Shown: piece after piece, positions 1-6,341 of the stretch
Numbering within the stretch: the first letter of the stretch is position 1
How the letters are laid out: each line of letters begins with the position of its first letter
Origin: Acidobacteriota bacterium
GTDB lineage: Bacteria > Acidobacteriota > Terriglobia > Terriglobales > Acidobacteriaceae
Direction: 5' to 3'
DNA: 9,942 bases
NCBI GenBank assembly: GCA_021851465.1
Contig: JAJZDL010000107.1
Location: forward strand, 1-9,942
Notes under the pieces: generated by a model
Told to the model about the DNA's origin: nothing
Database searches by the model: none
The model's input: the letters and a program-made list of their open reading frames with translations, nothing else
Translations under genes and position numbers: made by a program

Positions 1-240
1 GATCTGAGGGTTGAACGAAGGCTGGACTGGAGCTGACGATTCATGGTGCCAGCGGACCGTGGCATTGTCGTGCAGTCGCGCGATTTCGAGAGCGTTCAAC
101 ATAGGTCGAGGGACGGCCCGTGGCGGGCACCTCCAACTGTAGCAGCAGATGGGGTTGTTACCAGCGGCGGAGAGTGGAAGAGCCTCCAATTTCGTACGGG
201 ATGGAGCGTTCGGTCTGCTCTCGGCGTGAAAGAACAGCAG
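1..240. other. Unassigned left-edge stretch, no supported gene
   Basis: No reading frame here looks like a real protein. The longest forward frame (43-282) is rich in Arg/Trp/Pro, has no Shine-Dalgarno sequence and runs into the palindrome at 241-270. The first 36 bases could be the last 12 codons of a rightward gene ending at TGA 34-36. Equally, the reverse strand is open from an ATG at 45 to the window edge. Neither can be decided without flanking sequence. An 8-bp inverted repeat, GTTGAACG (10-17) and CGTTCAAC (93-100), could close an RNA helix. I see no match to a known RNA family. Confidence 0.3.
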
Positions 241-270
241 AGGTGCATCCCTCGTACGAGGGATGCACCT
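241..270. terminator. Perfect 30-bp palindrome, terminator-like hairpin
   Basis: Bases 241-270 equal their own reverse complement. As RNA this gives a 13-bp stem (AGGTGCATCCCTC) closed by a GTAC tetraloop. The forward-strand flank 271-280 is only moderately T-rich (TGGGTTGTCT), so on this strand it resembles a terminator with a weak U-tract. It would end a transcript entering from the left, before the glycosyltransferase promoter region. Because it is fully symmetric it could also be a protein-binding site. The palindrome is seen directly; its role is inferred. Confidence 0.55.
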
Positions 271-287
271 TGGGTTGTCTGACATAC

Positions 288-293
288 TAAACT
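288..293 (+). promoter_or_regulatory. Candidate -10 hexamer TAAACT upstream of the glycosyltransferase
   Basis: TAAACT is followed by GGAACC and then A at 300, which would be the transcription start. The nine bases ACTGGAACC recur just before the TTG start of the acyltransferase gene (8968-8976), in the same position relative to its -10. Here the base after the spacer begins ATC, not a start codon, so the transcript would have a leader of about 130 nt before the preferred start at 430. No convincing -35 box is visible. Confidence 0.35.
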
Positions 294-429
294 GGAACCA
301 TCCGTTTATTTTCGATTTCCATGCACACGATTTGTTTGGCAGCGATGAGGCTGCGTGGTGGGGAGATTGACGCAGGTCGAGACAACAGGGAACGACGCAG
401 GGGCGCACCGGATTCCTGGGAGAAGCAGA

Positions 430-1509
430 GTGTGGTCTGAGTTGGGGATTCGGAAGGTCCTGATCTATCGCGTGGGCAGCCTAGGCGACACGGTGGTGGC
501 ACTGCCGTGTCTTCATCTAATCGAGCGGCGCTTTCCCGATGCGGAACGGATATTGCTGACGAATTTTCCGATCCAAGCGAAGGCCCCGGCGGCGGCGGCG
601 GTGCTGGGCGATTCGGGGCTGATCCACGGAACGATGCGGTATACGGTTGGGACGCGGCGGATTGGGGAGCTGCTGCGCGTGACGCGGGAGATCCGGCGCT
701 TCGCTCCCGACCTGCTGGTGTACCTAATGCCGATCCGGCAATGGAACAGGGTGCTGCGCGACCGGATGTTCTTCTGGAATGCGGGCGTGCGGCAAATAAT
801 CGGACTGCCTGGCGAGCAGGCGCTGACGTACCGCTTCGACGAGACTACAGGACTCTACGAGTCGGAGGCGGCGCGGCTGGCGCGGAGCATTGTAGAACTG
901 GGGGATGCGCAGCCGGAGGAACTGGCCAACTGGGACCTGCGGCTGACGGAAGCGGAGCGGAACGCGGCGGCGGCGGCACTGGCCCCGCTGCAGGGCAGGC
1001 CACTGCTGGTGTGCGCGCCTGGGTGCAAGATGCAGGCCAACGACTGGGAGCAGGAGAACTGGCGTGCGCTGCTGGGGCGGCTCACTCGGCGCTACCCATC
1101 GTACGGGTTGGCGATGGCGGGGGCCAAGGAAGATGCGGCGATCTGCGAGTATGCCGCGATGGATTGGGTGGGATCGAAGTTGAACCTAGCGGGGCGACTG
1201 AATCCGAGGGAATCGACAGCGGTGTTCTCGCAGGCGGCGGTGTTTCTTGGGCCGGACTCGGGGCCGAAGCACCTGGCGGCCAGCGTGGGGACGCCCTGCG
1301 TCTGCGCCTTTGGCGCAAGGAACCTTCCGGGGGTGTGGTTTCCGCCGGGAATGCGAAACCAAATTGTGTATCACTCGCCAGCGTGCTTCAACTGCAGCCT
1401 GGAGAAGTGCATCGCGATGAAGAAGGAGTGCATCCGCTCGGTGACGGTGGAGGAGATGGAGCAGGCTGTTGTGCGGGTCTTAGAGCCTGAGATGCGAATT
1501 TTGCAGTGA
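430..1509 (+). CDS. Glycosyltransferase family 9 (heptosyltransferase-type) protein
   Basis: Predicted cytoplasmic or inner-membrane-associated enzyme that transfers a sugar from an activated donor, in known members ADP-heptose, to the growing lipopolysaccharide core. With the start at 430 it is 359 residues, normal for the family. The N-terminal strand and loop read VLIYRVGSLGD, with GSLGD at residues 16-20. The C-terminal Rossmann half carries the family hallmark DSGPKHLAA at 276-284, followed by VGTPCVCAFG. A cysteine set near the end (C319, C322, C327, C334), then a V-x-x-E-M helix, is typical of many GT9 proteins. The open frame extends to a GTG at 355, but GTG 430 has GGGAG at 418-422 with 7-nt spacing and gives the usual short lead-in to the first strand. 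GmhB and HldE next door support ADP-heptose as donor. The exact acceptor, and whether it is WaaC, WaaF or WaaQ type, cannot be told. Confidence 0.88.
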   Translation: MWSELGIRKVLIYRVGSLGDTVVALPCLHLIERRFPDAERILLTNFPIQAKAPAAAAVLGDSGLIHGTMRYTVGTRRIGELLRVTREIRRFAPDLLVYLMPIRQWNRVLRDRMFFWNAGVRQIIGLPGEQALTYRFDETTGLYESEAARLARSIVELGDAQPEELANWDLRLTEAERNAAAAALAPLQGRPLLVCAPGCKMQANDWEQENWRALLGRLTRRYPSYGLAMAGAKEDAAICEYAAMDWVGSKLNLAGRLNPRESTAVFSQAAVFLGPDSGPKHLAASVGTPCVCAFGARNLPGVWFPPGMRNQIVYHSPACFNCSLEKCIAMKKECIRSVTVEEMEQAVVRVLEPEMRILQ

Positions 1510-1655
1510 GTGCGGGGCGGCCACGGTATGGGCCGGGCGCACGATCCCGGGCTCTCGGCAGTGCGATCTGCTCCCGCGGCGAACAGGGGAGGCAGCTTCG
1601 CAGCTCAGAGCATTGCTCGCGATGGCGTAGGCCGTCACCTCGCCGGGAAAAATAC

Positions 1656-1685
1656 GGGGATTCTTCGCTTCGCTCAGAATGACAA
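1656..1685 (+). repeat. Dispersed intergenic repeat, copy A
   Basis: The copy begins GGGGATTCTT, has the core CGCTTCGCT and ends CAGAATGACAA. Arms ATTCT and AGAAT can pair around the core. On the reverse strand the core reads GCGAAGC, a heptamer known to form an unusually stable DNA mini-hairpin. Similar copies lie at 2471-2502 and 4365-4396 in this window. I recognise this as one of a group of short intergenic repeats common in environmental bacterial genomes, of unknown function. Confidence 0.8.
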
Positions 1686-1698
1686 TTCGCAAGGGATA

Positions 1699-1740
1699 GG
1701 GGGATTCTTTCCCTTCGACAAGCTCAGGGTCAGAATGACA
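1699..1740 (+). repeat. Dispersed intergenic repeat, copy B with exchanged core
   Basis: It has the same outer frame as copy A (GGGGATTCTT at 1700-1709, CAGAATGACA at 1731-1740), but the core is the longer CCCTTCGACAAGCTCAGGG (1711-1729), which itself has CCCT/AGGG arms. Only 13 bases separate it from copy A. Both copies sit in the gap between the convergent glycosyltransferase and gmhB stops, where they might act as transcription barriers. That role is inferred. Confidence 0.75.
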
Positions 1741-1775
1741 CTCGATTTTGGGTCTATACCAGTCGGAGACAAGCT

Positions 1776-2381
1776 CTAGGCTTTCGGGTTGGACGGGGCG
1801 AGGTGGGCGAGCAGTGCGTTGGTGGCGTCTGGCAGGGAGGGGAAGGCGCGGTCTGCGAGGTGGCGGGCGGCTTCGGTGCCGGGTTTTTGGTGAGAGGGGC
1901 CGCCTTCGATGTAGACGGTCTTCATGCCGAGGCGATGGCCGAATTCGATGTCGGAGAGAGAGTCGCCGATCATGACGCTGGATGCGGCGTCGATCTGAGG
2001 GAAGTCGGCGCGGGCTTGCTGAAAGAGGCCGGGGAGCGGCTTGCGGCAGTTGCACTGGAGATTGTCGTGGGGGCAGAAATAGAAGGCGTCGATGTGTGCA
2101 CCGTGAGCGTGCAACCAGGTTTGCAGAGCGGCGTGGATGTTGCGCACATCGTCGGCGGAGTAGAGGCCGAGGGCGATGCCACGCTGGTTGGAGACGACGA
2201 TGAGGCGCAGGCCCGCGCGGTTGAGGCGGGCGATGGCCTGGGGGACGCCGGGCAGCGGGTGGAACTCGCTCCAGGTGGTGACATAGCGGCCCTCCGGCAA
2301 CTTGCGGTTGAGGACGCCGTCGCGATCCAGAAAGACGGTGCTCAGCGCGCGGGGCGGAAAGATGTCAGTGGAGCCAGTCAC
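1776..2381 (-). CDS. gmhB: D-glycero-beta-D-manno-heptose-1,7-bisphosphate 7-phosphatase
   Basis: HAD-superfamily phosphatase that removes the 7-phosphate from heptose-1,7-bisphosphate, between the two HldE reactions of ADP-heptose synthesis, in the cytoplasm. With the GTG start at 2381 it is 201 residues. HAD motif I is DRDGVLN (nucleophile D19, acid/base D21). Motif II is SNQ (64-66). The GmhB-type zinc loop CPHDNLQCNC supplies C103, H105, C110 and C112, followed by R113-K114. Motif IV is GDSLSD (139-144). The zinc loop is shorter than in the E. coli enzyme as I recall it. The frame runs upstream to an ATG at 2432, but the extra residues are not family-like, and a -10-like TATCAT lies exactly 6 nt before GTG 2381, so I take that as a leaderless start. 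It converges with the glycosyltransferase and diverges from hldE. Histidinol-phosphatase activity of a related HAD protein is the main alternative; the hldE context argues against it. Confidence 0.9.
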   Translation of the reverse strand: MTGSTDIFPPRALSTVFLDRDGVLNRKLPEGRYVTTWSEFHPLPGVPQAIARLNRAGLRLIVVSNQRGIALGLYSADDVRNIHAALQTWLHAHGAHIDAFYFCPHDNLQCNCRKPLPGLFQQARADFPQIDAASSVMIGDSLSDIEFGHRLGMKTVYIEGGPSHQKPGTEAARHLADRAFPSLPDATNALLAHLAPSNPKA

Positions 2382-2387
2382 ACCGCT

Positions 2388-2393
2388 ATGATA
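2388..2393 (-). promoter_or_regulatory. -10-like TATCAT placed for a leaderless gmhB transcript
   Basis: Reading leftward, TATCAT is followed by AGCGGT and then the GTG codon at 2381-2379. A start of transcription about 7 nt after the -10 would coincide with the G of GTG. There is no purine-rich Shine-Dalgarno sequence in the spacer and no clear -35 box. The same spacing occurs before the CDF and acyltransferase genes. Confidence 0.5.
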
Positions 2394-2468
2394 GCAACAG
2401 CGTTGCCACTGGCGGTGCGAGCCGGGGCGCATTTACCGATGGGACAGTGCGCCGCGCCGCGAAGGCAA

Positions 2469-2564
2469 TGCGGGGATTCTTCGCTGCGCTCAGAATGACA
2501 AACGATAATTTTCGCTCAGGATGACAGACAACGACTATCGCTCAGGATGACAGTGATTCATTCC
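2469..2564 (+). repeat. Dispersed repeat copy C with a 26-bp tandem tail
   Basis: The full repeat frame (GGGGATTCTT from 2472, CAGAATGACA to 2500) is followed by two more partial units. CGCTCAG begins at 2487, 2513 and 2539, an exact 26-bp period, each followed by AATGACA or GATGACA. The units diverge towards their ends; the first two match at 19 of 26 positions. The array lies in the divergent gmhB/hldE intergenic region and ends 35 bp before the hldE start, inside the probable hldE promoter or leader. With only three degenerate units and no constant-length unique spacers, it is not a CRISPR array. Confidence 0.75.
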
Positions 2565-2599
2565 TCCAAGCGCAATGGGAAGACGATCGAGGAGACACG

Positions 2600-4066
2600 G
2601 TGATCGAACAACTGCACGAGGCGATCCAGGAGATCGAGTATAAGTGGGCGAGCAAGCGTCTGCTGGTGGTGGGCGACGTGATGCTGGACAAGTACATCTG
2701 GGGCGAGGTGGGACGCATCTCGCCGGAGGCCCCGGTTGCGGTGGTGCGGGCGATGCACCGGAGCCATCAGCCGGGGGGCGCGGCGAATGTGGCGATGAAC
2801 CTGAGCCGGTTGGGGGCGCACGTTGCGGTGATTGGGTTCACCGGCGGCGATGAGGACGAGCGGCTTCTGGGGGAGGGGTTGCGCGCGGAGGGGATCGCGC
2901 CGGAGTTTGTCGTCTCGGAGGGATTTCCCACCATTGCGAAGCAGCGCATTCTGGGTGGGCGGCAGCAGATGCTGCGTCTGGACACGGAGCGGCTGGGCGC
3001 GCGCTCGCGGGGCGACTACGAGCGGCTGATGAAGCGCGTGCTGGCGCATCTGCCCGGCTGCGACGCGGTGGTTCTCTCCGATTACGCAAAGGGCGCGCTG
3101 ACGGAGGAGGTCTGTCAGGCGGCGATCCAGGCCGCGCGAGGACTGGGGATTGCAGTTCTGGTGGACCCGAAGAGCGTGGACTTCAGCCGCTACCGCGGGG
3201 CCACGACGATCTGTCCCAATCTGAAGGAGCTTACCGCGGCAGTTCATGGAGAAGGGCAGGAGTTGAAGGCACTTCTGGATGCGGCGGAGGTCCTGGCAGC
3301 GGATCTCGGCCTCGAATTTCTTGTCGCAACGCTGGGCGAGAAGGGCATTGCGCTGGTACGCCCAGGCGAGCGCTTTGTGGCCCCGGCGATGGCGCGCCAG
3401 GTCTTCGACGTCTCGGGCGCTGGAGATACGGCCATTGCAGTGCTGGCGTTATGCATGGCCTCAGGGCTACAGCCGAAGACTGCCGTGGAGCTGGCAAATG
3501 TCTCTGCCGGAATTGTGGTGGGCAAGGTGGGCACGGTACCGGTGGAGAAGCACGAGCTGCTGGCTGCCCTGTCACCGCAGATTGCACTGCACGGCGAGGA
3601 CAAGGTCGTTGCGCGCGAGGAGCTGGTGCGGCGCGTGGATCTGTGGAAGGCGAACGGCGCGCGGGTGGCGTTCACCAACGGTTGCTTCGACCTGCTGCAC
3701 ATCGGGCACATCGCGTTGCTGGAGCAGGCGCGGGGATTCGGCGACCGGCTCATCGTCGCGATCAACAGCGACGCCTCTGTGCGCGGGCTGAAGGGCGCGG
3801 GGCGCCCGATTGTGGGCGAACGGGAACGGGCGCGCGTGCTGGCCGCGTTGGCCGCCGTGGATGCGGTGACGATCTTCGACGAGCCGACGCCTTTGGAGGC
3901 GATTCTGGCCGTGCGGCCCGATGCGATCGTCAAAGGCGGCGACTACACCGTGGAGACGGTGGTGGGGGCCAACGAGGTGATGGCTTGGGGAGGGCAGGTG
4001 AGGATTGTGCCGATCGTAGAGGGATTTTCCACGACGCGACTGATCGCCAAGTGGGCAGGGGAGTAG
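2600..4066 (+). CDS. hldE: Bifunctional D-beta-D-heptose 7-phosphate kinase / heptose 1-phosphate adenylyltransferase
   Basis: Cytoplasmic two-domain enzyme of ADP-heptose synthesis. The N-terminal PfkB-type kinase phosphorylates heptose-7-phosphate at C1; after GmhB acts, the C-terminal domain adds AMP to heptose-1-phosphate. At 488 residues it is close to the usual 470-490. Kinase domain, about residues 1-335: PGGAANVA at 58-65 (PfkB signature 1) and DVSGAGDT at 270-277, with D276 as catalytic base. Nucleotidyltransferase domain, about 350-488: FTNGCFDLLHIGH at 358-370, including the HIGH motif 367-370; RERARVLAAL; KGGDYT at 445-450; and GFSTTRLI at 475-482, matching the ISTTxLI-type motif. 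The GTG start is set by GAGGAG at 2589-2594, 5 nt upstream. It is divergent from gmhB. No domain appears broken. The 3' flank lacks an obvious T-rich terminator. Confidence 0.96.
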   Translation: MIEQLHEAIQEIEYKWASKRLLVVGDVMLDKYIWGEVGRISPEAPVAVVRAMHRSHQPGGAANVAMNLSRLGAHVAVIGFTGGDEDERLLGEGLRAEGIAPEFVVSEGFPTIAKQRILGGRQQMLRLDTERLGARSRGDYERLMKRVLAHLPGCDAVVLSDYAKGALTEEVCQAAIQAARGLGIAVLVDPKSVDFSRYRGATTICPNLKELTAAVHGEGQELKALLDAAEVLAADLGLEFLVATLGEKGIALVRPGERFVAPAMARQVFDVSGAGDTAIAVLALCMASGLQPKTAVELANVSAGIVVGKVGTVPVEKHELLAALSPQIALHGEDKVVAREELVRRVDLWKANGARVAFTNGCFDLLHIGHIALLEQARGFGDRLIVAINSDASVRGLKGAGRPIVGERERARVLAALAAVDAVTIFDEPTPLEAILAVRPDAIVKGGDYTVETVVGANEVMAWGGQVRIVPIVEGFSTTRLIAKWAGE

Positions 4067-4261
4067 CCGCGTCGAGCGCGCGATCCACTTGTTGCGGGCG
4101 AGGACGTGGCGATGGGCAAGAACGATGCGGGCTGGAACTCCGCATGGAGAGAGCGAGGGCGCATCATCGGTAGCCGAAGCCGACAGCGGATGTGCCGCAG
4201 CGCATCCTTGACGGTCGCGGTAGAATCTAAAGCAGCGATGACTTGTGCCAGCGCAACTCCG

Positions 4262-4379
4262 GTGAAGAATCCCCGCGCGACGTTCCTGCGTTGCGGGCAG
4301 CACTAGCTGCGCTTTGCGTGTGCTGCCGCTTGCTGCGCGGCAGCCGTGTTACCCCGGACGAAATGCGGGGATTCTTCAC
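4262..4379. repeat. 118-bp element bounded by 15-bp perfect inverted repeats
   Basis: GTGAAGAATCCCCGC (4262-4276) is the exact reverse complement of GCGGGGATTCTTCAC (4365-4379). Nested inside are an 8-bp inverted pair, GGCAGCAC (4296-4303) and GTGCTGCC (4320-4327), and a 5-bp hairpin, GCTGC-GCG-GCAGC (4332-4344). The outer arms are the left ends of two oppositely oriented copies of the dispersed repeat, the inverted one (about 4244-4274) being degenerate. The whole could fold as a branched structure in RNA or DNA. It has no coding capacity and resembles a small non-autonomous element, though no target-site duplication is evident to me. Confidence 0.6.
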
Positions 4380-4396
4380 TCCATTCAGAATGACAA
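4362..4396 (+). repeat. Dispersed intergenic repeat, copy D
   Basis: AATGCGGGGATTCTTC matches copy C over its left flank, and CAGAATGACAA is retained on the right. The core has drifted to ACTCCATT, losing the GC-rich mini-hairpin seen in copies A and C while keeping the ATTCT/AGAAT arms. It ends 56 bp before the prfA start codon. Confidence 0.75.
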
Positions 4397-4452
4397 TTTA
4401 TGGATAGATGTCGTAGGCGCAGAGTTTTGCAGCGATGCGCGAGGAGAGTTCA

Positions 4453-5529
4453 ATGTTCGACCGCCTGGATCAACTGGAAGCACGCTACGAAGAGCTTGGC
4501 CGGCAGATGTCCGACCCAACGCTGGTCAACGACCAGAAGAAGTTTCAGAGTGTCGCCAAGCAGCACCGGGCGACGGAGCCGACGGTTGAGAAGTTCCGCG
4601 AGTATCGCAAGATCAAGGCTGGCATCGCCGAGGCGAAGGCGATGCTGGCCGACGCCGATCCGGATGTGAAGGCGATGGCTGCCGAGGAGCTGGCCGAACT
4701 GGAGCCACGCCTCGCGCCAGTCGAGGAAGAGTTGAAGGTCCTGCTGCTGCCGAAGGACCCGAACGATGAGAAGAACGTGATCCTTGAGCTTCGCGCAGGC
4801 ACCGGCGGCGATGAGGCCGCGTTGTTTGTAGCGGAGGTCTTTCGCATGTATATGCGTTTTGCCGAGCAGCACAGGTGGAAGGTGGAGGTGCTCTCGGAGA
4901 CGGAGTCGGGCATCGGCAACGGGCTGAAGGACGTTACGGCGATCATTGAGGGCAACAATGTCTACTCTCAACTGAAGTACGAGTCGGGGGTGCATCGCGT
5001 GCAGCGCGTTCCGGCGACGGAGACGCAGGGCCGCGTACACACCTCGGCGATCACGGTGGCGGTGCTGCCGGAGGCCGAGGAGGTGGACATCAAGATCGAG
5101 CCGAAGGACCTGCGCATCGACACCTTCTGCTCGTCTGGGCCCGGCGGGCAGAGCGTGAACACGACGTATTCGGCGGTGCGGATTACGCACCTGCCGACGA
5201 ACACAGTGGTGAGCTGCCAGGATGAGAAGTCTCAGATCAAGAACCGCGAGAAGGGGATGCGCGTGCTGCGCGCGCGGCTCTATGAGGTCGAGGCAGAGCG
5301 GATCCACCAGATCCAGGCGAAGGACAGAAAGCAGCAGATCGGCACGGGCGACCGCAGCGAAAAGATCCGGACGTACAATTTTCCCCAGAACCGGATGACG
5401 GACCATCGCATTGGGTTGACCAACCACCAGCTTGCGCAGGTGATGGAGGGGCAGTTGCAGCCGACCATCGACGCGCTGGTTGCGCACTACACGGCGGAGA
5501 AGCTGAAGGCGGAGAGCGCGGCGGCGTAA
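4453..5529 (+). CDS. prfA: Peptide chain release factor 1
   Basis: Class I release factor that recognises UAA and UAG in the ribosomal A site and triggers peptidyl-tRNA hydrolysis. 358 residues, the standard RF1 length. The N-terminal coiled helical domain starts MFDRLDQLEARYEEL. The tripeptide anticodon PAT at 187-189, within HRVQRVPATETQGR, marks RF1 rather than RF2 (which has SPF). The universal GGQ at 231-233, within SGPGGQSVNTT, is the catalytic loop and the site of glutamine methylation. Domain 4 ends with NFPQNRMTDHRIGLT, typical of RF1. The frame is open from an ATG at 4435, but ATG 4453 has GAGGAG at 4441-4446 with 6-nt spacing and gives the conserved N-terminus. prmC (hemK), the methyltransferase that often follows prfA, is absent; the gene is instead followed 10 bp later by a convergent small gene. 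Confidence 0.97.
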   Translation: MFDRLDQLEARYEELGRQMSDPTLVNDQKKFQSVAKQHRATEPTVEKFREYRKIKAGIAEAKAMLADADPDVKAMAAEELAELEPRLAPVEEELKVLLLPKDPNDEKNVILELRAGTGGDEAALFVAEVFRMYMRFAEQHRWKVEVLSETESGIGNGLKDVTAIIEGNNVYSQLKYESGVHRVQRVPATETQGRVHTSAITVAVLPEAEEVDIKIEPKDLRIDTFCSSGPGGQSVNTTYSAVRITHLPTNTVVSCQDEKSQIKNREKGMRVLRARLYEVEAERIHQIQAKDRKQQIGTGDRSEKIRTYNFPQNRMTDHRIGLTNHQLAQVMEGQLQPTIDALVAHYTAEKLKAESAAA

Positions 5530-5539
5530 GTCGTGAGCA

Positions 5540-5746
5540 TCAATAGAAGTCGGCGCAACTGAGGAAGTAGCCGCAGGCCCGGCAGACGAGTTTGCAGCGG
5601 CACTCCGCGAGACGGCTGGAGCAGTTGGGGCAGAAGATGGAGTGGTGCTCCCGCGCCGTCGAGCCGATCTCGCTGGGGCTGCTGCCGGCCAGCGGGCACT
5701 GGTCCGCAGCGAGTGCCATCACAGGTTGCGGCGGTTTCGTCTGCAT
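5540..5746 (-). CDS. Small cysteine-rich zinc-ribbon protein
   Basis: 68 residues from ATG 5746. The first 35 residues are unremarkable and probably disordered. The C-terminal half is packed with cysteines: C39-x2-C42, C49, C51, C55-x2-C58 and C64, in the order FCPNC, ECRCK, CRACGYFLSC, ending ADFY at the stop. The two CxxC pairs 13 residues apart (C42 to C55, 12 between) fit a zinc ribbon; the extra cysteines could make a second site or redox pair. I have the impression that short proteins ending CGYxxSCxDFY recur in acidobacterial genomes, but no function is known to me. An ATG at 5719 would give a 59-residue protein keeping all ribbon cysteines; the longer open frame reaches 5812. No clear Shine-Dalgarno site; a poor -10 match, TAGTCT, lies 7 nt upstream. 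It converges on prfA with a 10-bp gap. Confidence 0.68.
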   Translation of the reverse strand: MQTKPPQPVMALAADQCPLAGSSPSEIGSTAREHHSIFCPNCSSRLAECRCKLVCRACGYFLSCADFY

Positions 5747-5806
5747 GAGAAAAAGACTAGCGCAACCCGCAGAGTTTTTATCCTGCTTTCTTCGTTCGCG
5801 ATGCGA

Positions 5807-5838
5807 TTGCACGCATCCAATGAGATACCGTTTATATA
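5807..5838 (+). promoter_or_regulatory. Possible promoter of the osmC-type gene
   Basis: TTGCAC at 5807-5812 and an AT-rich TTATATA at 5832-5838 could serve as -35 and -10, but the spacing (19-20 bp) is longer than ideal. The AT-rich patch continues to about 5865, unlike the GC-rich surroundings, and precedes the osmC Shine-Dalgarno site. No clear oxidative-stress operator is recognisable. Confidence 0.3.
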
Positions 5839-5896
5839 GGCCGATCTCCGATATTCATTTTTAACCTCAACCCAACAATCCCGAGGAGAAGCGATC

Positions 5897-6319
5897 ATGG
5901 ACCGCAGCGCAAGCGCAGTTTGGAATGGCAGTTTGAAGGAAGGCAAAGGTACCATCTCGACCCAGAGCGGCACGTTGAAGCAACAGCAGTACAGTTTCGC
6001 GACGCGGTTTGCCGAGGGCGTGGGCACAAACCCTGAGGAGTTAATCGCGGCTGCTCATGCGGGATGCTTCTCGATGGCGTTCAGCGCGGAGTTGGGCAAG
6101 GCGGGCTTTACGCCGGAGTCGATCGAGACGATCGCAGTGGTGACGCTCGACATGCACGACAAGCCGACTGTGACCAAGATCCACCTGACGACGAAGGCGA
6201 AGATTCCCGGCATCGACAGGGCGAAGTTCGATGAGATTGCCAACGGCGCGAAGGCGGGCTGCCCGATCTCCCGGCTGCTGGCCGCGGCGGAGATCACCCT
6301 GGACGCGACGCTGCTGTAA
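5897..6319 (+). CDS. osmC: OsmC/Ohr-family peroxidase, OsmC subgroup
   Basis: Cytoplasmic thiol peroxidase that reduces organic hydroperoxides, usually with lipoyl or dithiol reductants, and is often induced by osmotic or oxidative stress. 140 residues, the normal OsmC length (dimeric fold). Active-site residues are visible: R37 in ATRF, E47/E48 in TNPEELIAAAHAGCF, peroxidatic C57 in HAGCFSMA, and resolving C122 in AGCPISR. The NPEELIAAAHAGCFSMA stretch is typical of OsmC rather than Ohr. The ATG start is set by GAGGAG at 5883-5888, 8 nt upstream. It is transcribed on its own, divergent from the zinc-ribbon gene and convergent with the CDF gene, separated from the latter by a strong hairpin. 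Confidence 0.93.
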   Translation: MDRSASAVWNGSLKEGKGTISTQSGTLKQQQYSFATRFAEGVGTNPEELIAAAHAGCFSMAFSAELGKAGFTPESIETIAVVTLDMHDKPTVTKIHLTTKAKIPGIDRAKFDEIANGAKAGCPISRLLAAAEITLDATLL

Positions 6320-6341
6320 ATGTTTTTGCAGACTGGAACGA

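Larger units (their letters stand above)
4067..4434. other. Intergenic region between hldE and prfA, repeat-bearing
   Basis: No open frame here looks coding. A weak hairpin lies at 4188-4207 (GGATGTG/CGCATCC, one G-T pair, loop CCGCAG) without a T-run. TAGAAT at 4221-4226 is a plausible -10 for prfA, but the TTGACG at 4208-4213 is only 7 bp upstream, too close to be its -35. From 4244 onward the region is taken up by an inverted-repeat structure and repeat copy D, described separately. A prfA transcript from TAGAAT would carry a leader of about 220 nt containing that structure. Confidence 0.4.

Noticed and set aside
321..440. A 39-codon open frame (ATG 321 to TGA 440) overlapping the preferred glycosyltransferase start at 430
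   Set aside because: It could suggest translational coupling, but there is no Shine-Dalgarno site before ATG 321 and the peptide is Arg-rich without recognisable features.
2487..2564. CRISPR-like periodicity at 26 bp
   Set aside because: Only three diverging units, with no constant repeat separated by unique spacers and no cas genes; the first unit is part of a dispersed intergenic repeat.
4208..4226. TTGACG followed by TAGAAT as a sigma-70 promoter for prfA
   Set aside because: The hexamers are only 7 bp apart; 16-18 bp is needed. TAGAAT alone is kept as a weak -10 candidate.
4450..5487. A 345-codon reverse-strand open frame opposite prfA
   Set aside because: prfA is unambiguous on the forward strand (PAT and GGQ motifs). 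The reverse frame is rich in Leu, Arg and His, as expected of a shadow of a GC-rich gene, and shows no motif.
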